This document shows, in pieces, positions 63,713 to 64,000 of a stretch of 64,000 nt of DNA. The notes beneath the pieces were generated by a model that saw only the letters and a list, made by a program, of their open reading frames with translations, did no database searches and had not been told where the DNA came from. The first letter of the stretch is position 1. Each line of letters begins with the position of its first letter. The position numbers and the translations under genes were made by a program. The stretch is from Actinopolymorpha singaporensis (GTDB lineage: Bacteria > Actinomycetota > Actinomycetes > Propionibacteriales > Actinopolymorphaceae), in contig NZ_LT629732.1 in assembly GCF_900104745.1 (NCBI RefSeq), positions 5,319,981 to 5,383,980 on the forward strand. Direction: 5' to 3'.

Positions 63713-64000
63713 TCAGCCGCCGACCGCGACCCCCGCGGGCCAGGGCCCACTGCCGCCCTCGTCGTTCACGACGGTGCCCGCCGGTGCCGGCGAGCCCGCC
63801 CACACCGGACCCTCCGGATAGCGGTAGTCGGCCAGCGTGGCCGGGCGAAGCTCCGCAGACATGCCGGGCGCGGTCGGCGCGGCGTAGGCGCCGTCCACGA
63901 TCCGCACCGGGTCGACGAAGTGCTCGTGCAGGTGGTCGACGTACTCCACCACCCGGTCGGGCCGGTGCCCGCCGACGGCCACCTCGTCGAACATCGCCAG
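63713..64000 (-). CDS. L-fuconate dehydratase-like enolase-superfamily enzyme, N-terminus cut by window edge
   Basis: Only the C-terminal 95 residues are in the window. LAMFDEVAVGGHRPDRV, then EYVDHLHEHFVDPVRI and YPEGPVWAG, match the end of L-fuconate dehydratases, which dehydrate L-fuconate to 2-keto-3-deoxy-L-fuconate. The active-site residues lie beyond the edge, so substrate assignment rests on overall similarity. Confidence 0.72.
   Translation of the reverse strand: MAMFDEVAVGGHRPDRVVEYVDHLHEHFVDPVRIVDGAYAAPTAPGMSAELRPATLADYRYPEGPVWAGSPAPAGTVVNDEGGSGPWPAGVAVGG

Overview
This is a very GC-rich, densely packed window with frequent GTG and TTG starts and many ATGA or GTGA stop/start overlaps. 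Several features point to an actinobacterium: an actinobacterial respiratory supercomplex (diheme QcrC, CtaF), MacS-like and NarL-type two-component pairs, a PimB-like mannosyltransferase, a DEDD exonuclease fused to a UvrC-like half, UdgX, and a c-di-AMP riboswitch in front of an NlpC/P60 gene. A soil or plant-associated Propionibacteriales-type organism such as Actinopolymorpha or a Nocardioides relative is my best guess; it is inferred from gene content only.

Left part (1-18.1 kb): a truncated threonine aldolase; a short catabolic set (PhyH oxygenase, RraA-family aldolase, enolase-superfamily dehydratase); class II DAHP synthase; a phosphofructokinase with pyrophosphate-type residues; a plsC / histidine kinase / response regulator run; an esterase; a translationally coupled sugar or glycoside set (aldo/keto reductase, GH1 beta-glucosidase, SDR, cupin); an EEP-family nuclease; and a second two-component pair.

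Middle part (18.2-35.1 kb): a complete myo-inositol utilisation locus on the minus strand. It encodes IolG, IolC, a Cgl0158-type barrel protein (probable aldolase), IolB, IolD, MmsA/IolA, a periplasmic-binding-protein ABC transporter, IolE and a second Gfo/Idh dehydrogenase. A GntR/UTRA regulator is divergent from its 5' end, and a perfect palindrome lies over the predicted -10 box. Past the regulator are an HNH-endonuclease remnant, an isolated AT-rich palindrome and two overlapping ROK sugar kinases.

Right part (35.2-64 kb): housekeeping and envelope genes, including two SRPBCC proteins, UdgX, a PimB-like glycosyltransferase, two membrane or secreted metallopeptidases, and NlpC/P60 with a recognisable promoter plus c-di-AMP riboswitch. 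They are followed by a NYN-domain protein, a kinase-like phosphotransferase, a methyltransferase, the DEDD/GIY-YIG fusion, an Lrp-type ligand-binding protein and trpD. The respiratory genes come as two converging operons: ctaE-qcrCAB on plus, and ctaC-ctaD-ctaF on minus. Between them lie a broken methyltransferase gene and an L,D-transpeptidase lipoprotein gene. The window ends in a sugar kinase, a small lipoprotein and a truncated L-fuconate dehydratase.

A recurring oddity is short perfect or near-perfect tandem repeats of 9-12 bp, different in sequence at each locus, in intergenic gaps and at gene ends. I see no rRNA, no tRNA, no CRISPR array and no intact insertion sequence. Mobile-element evidence is limited to gene remnants.
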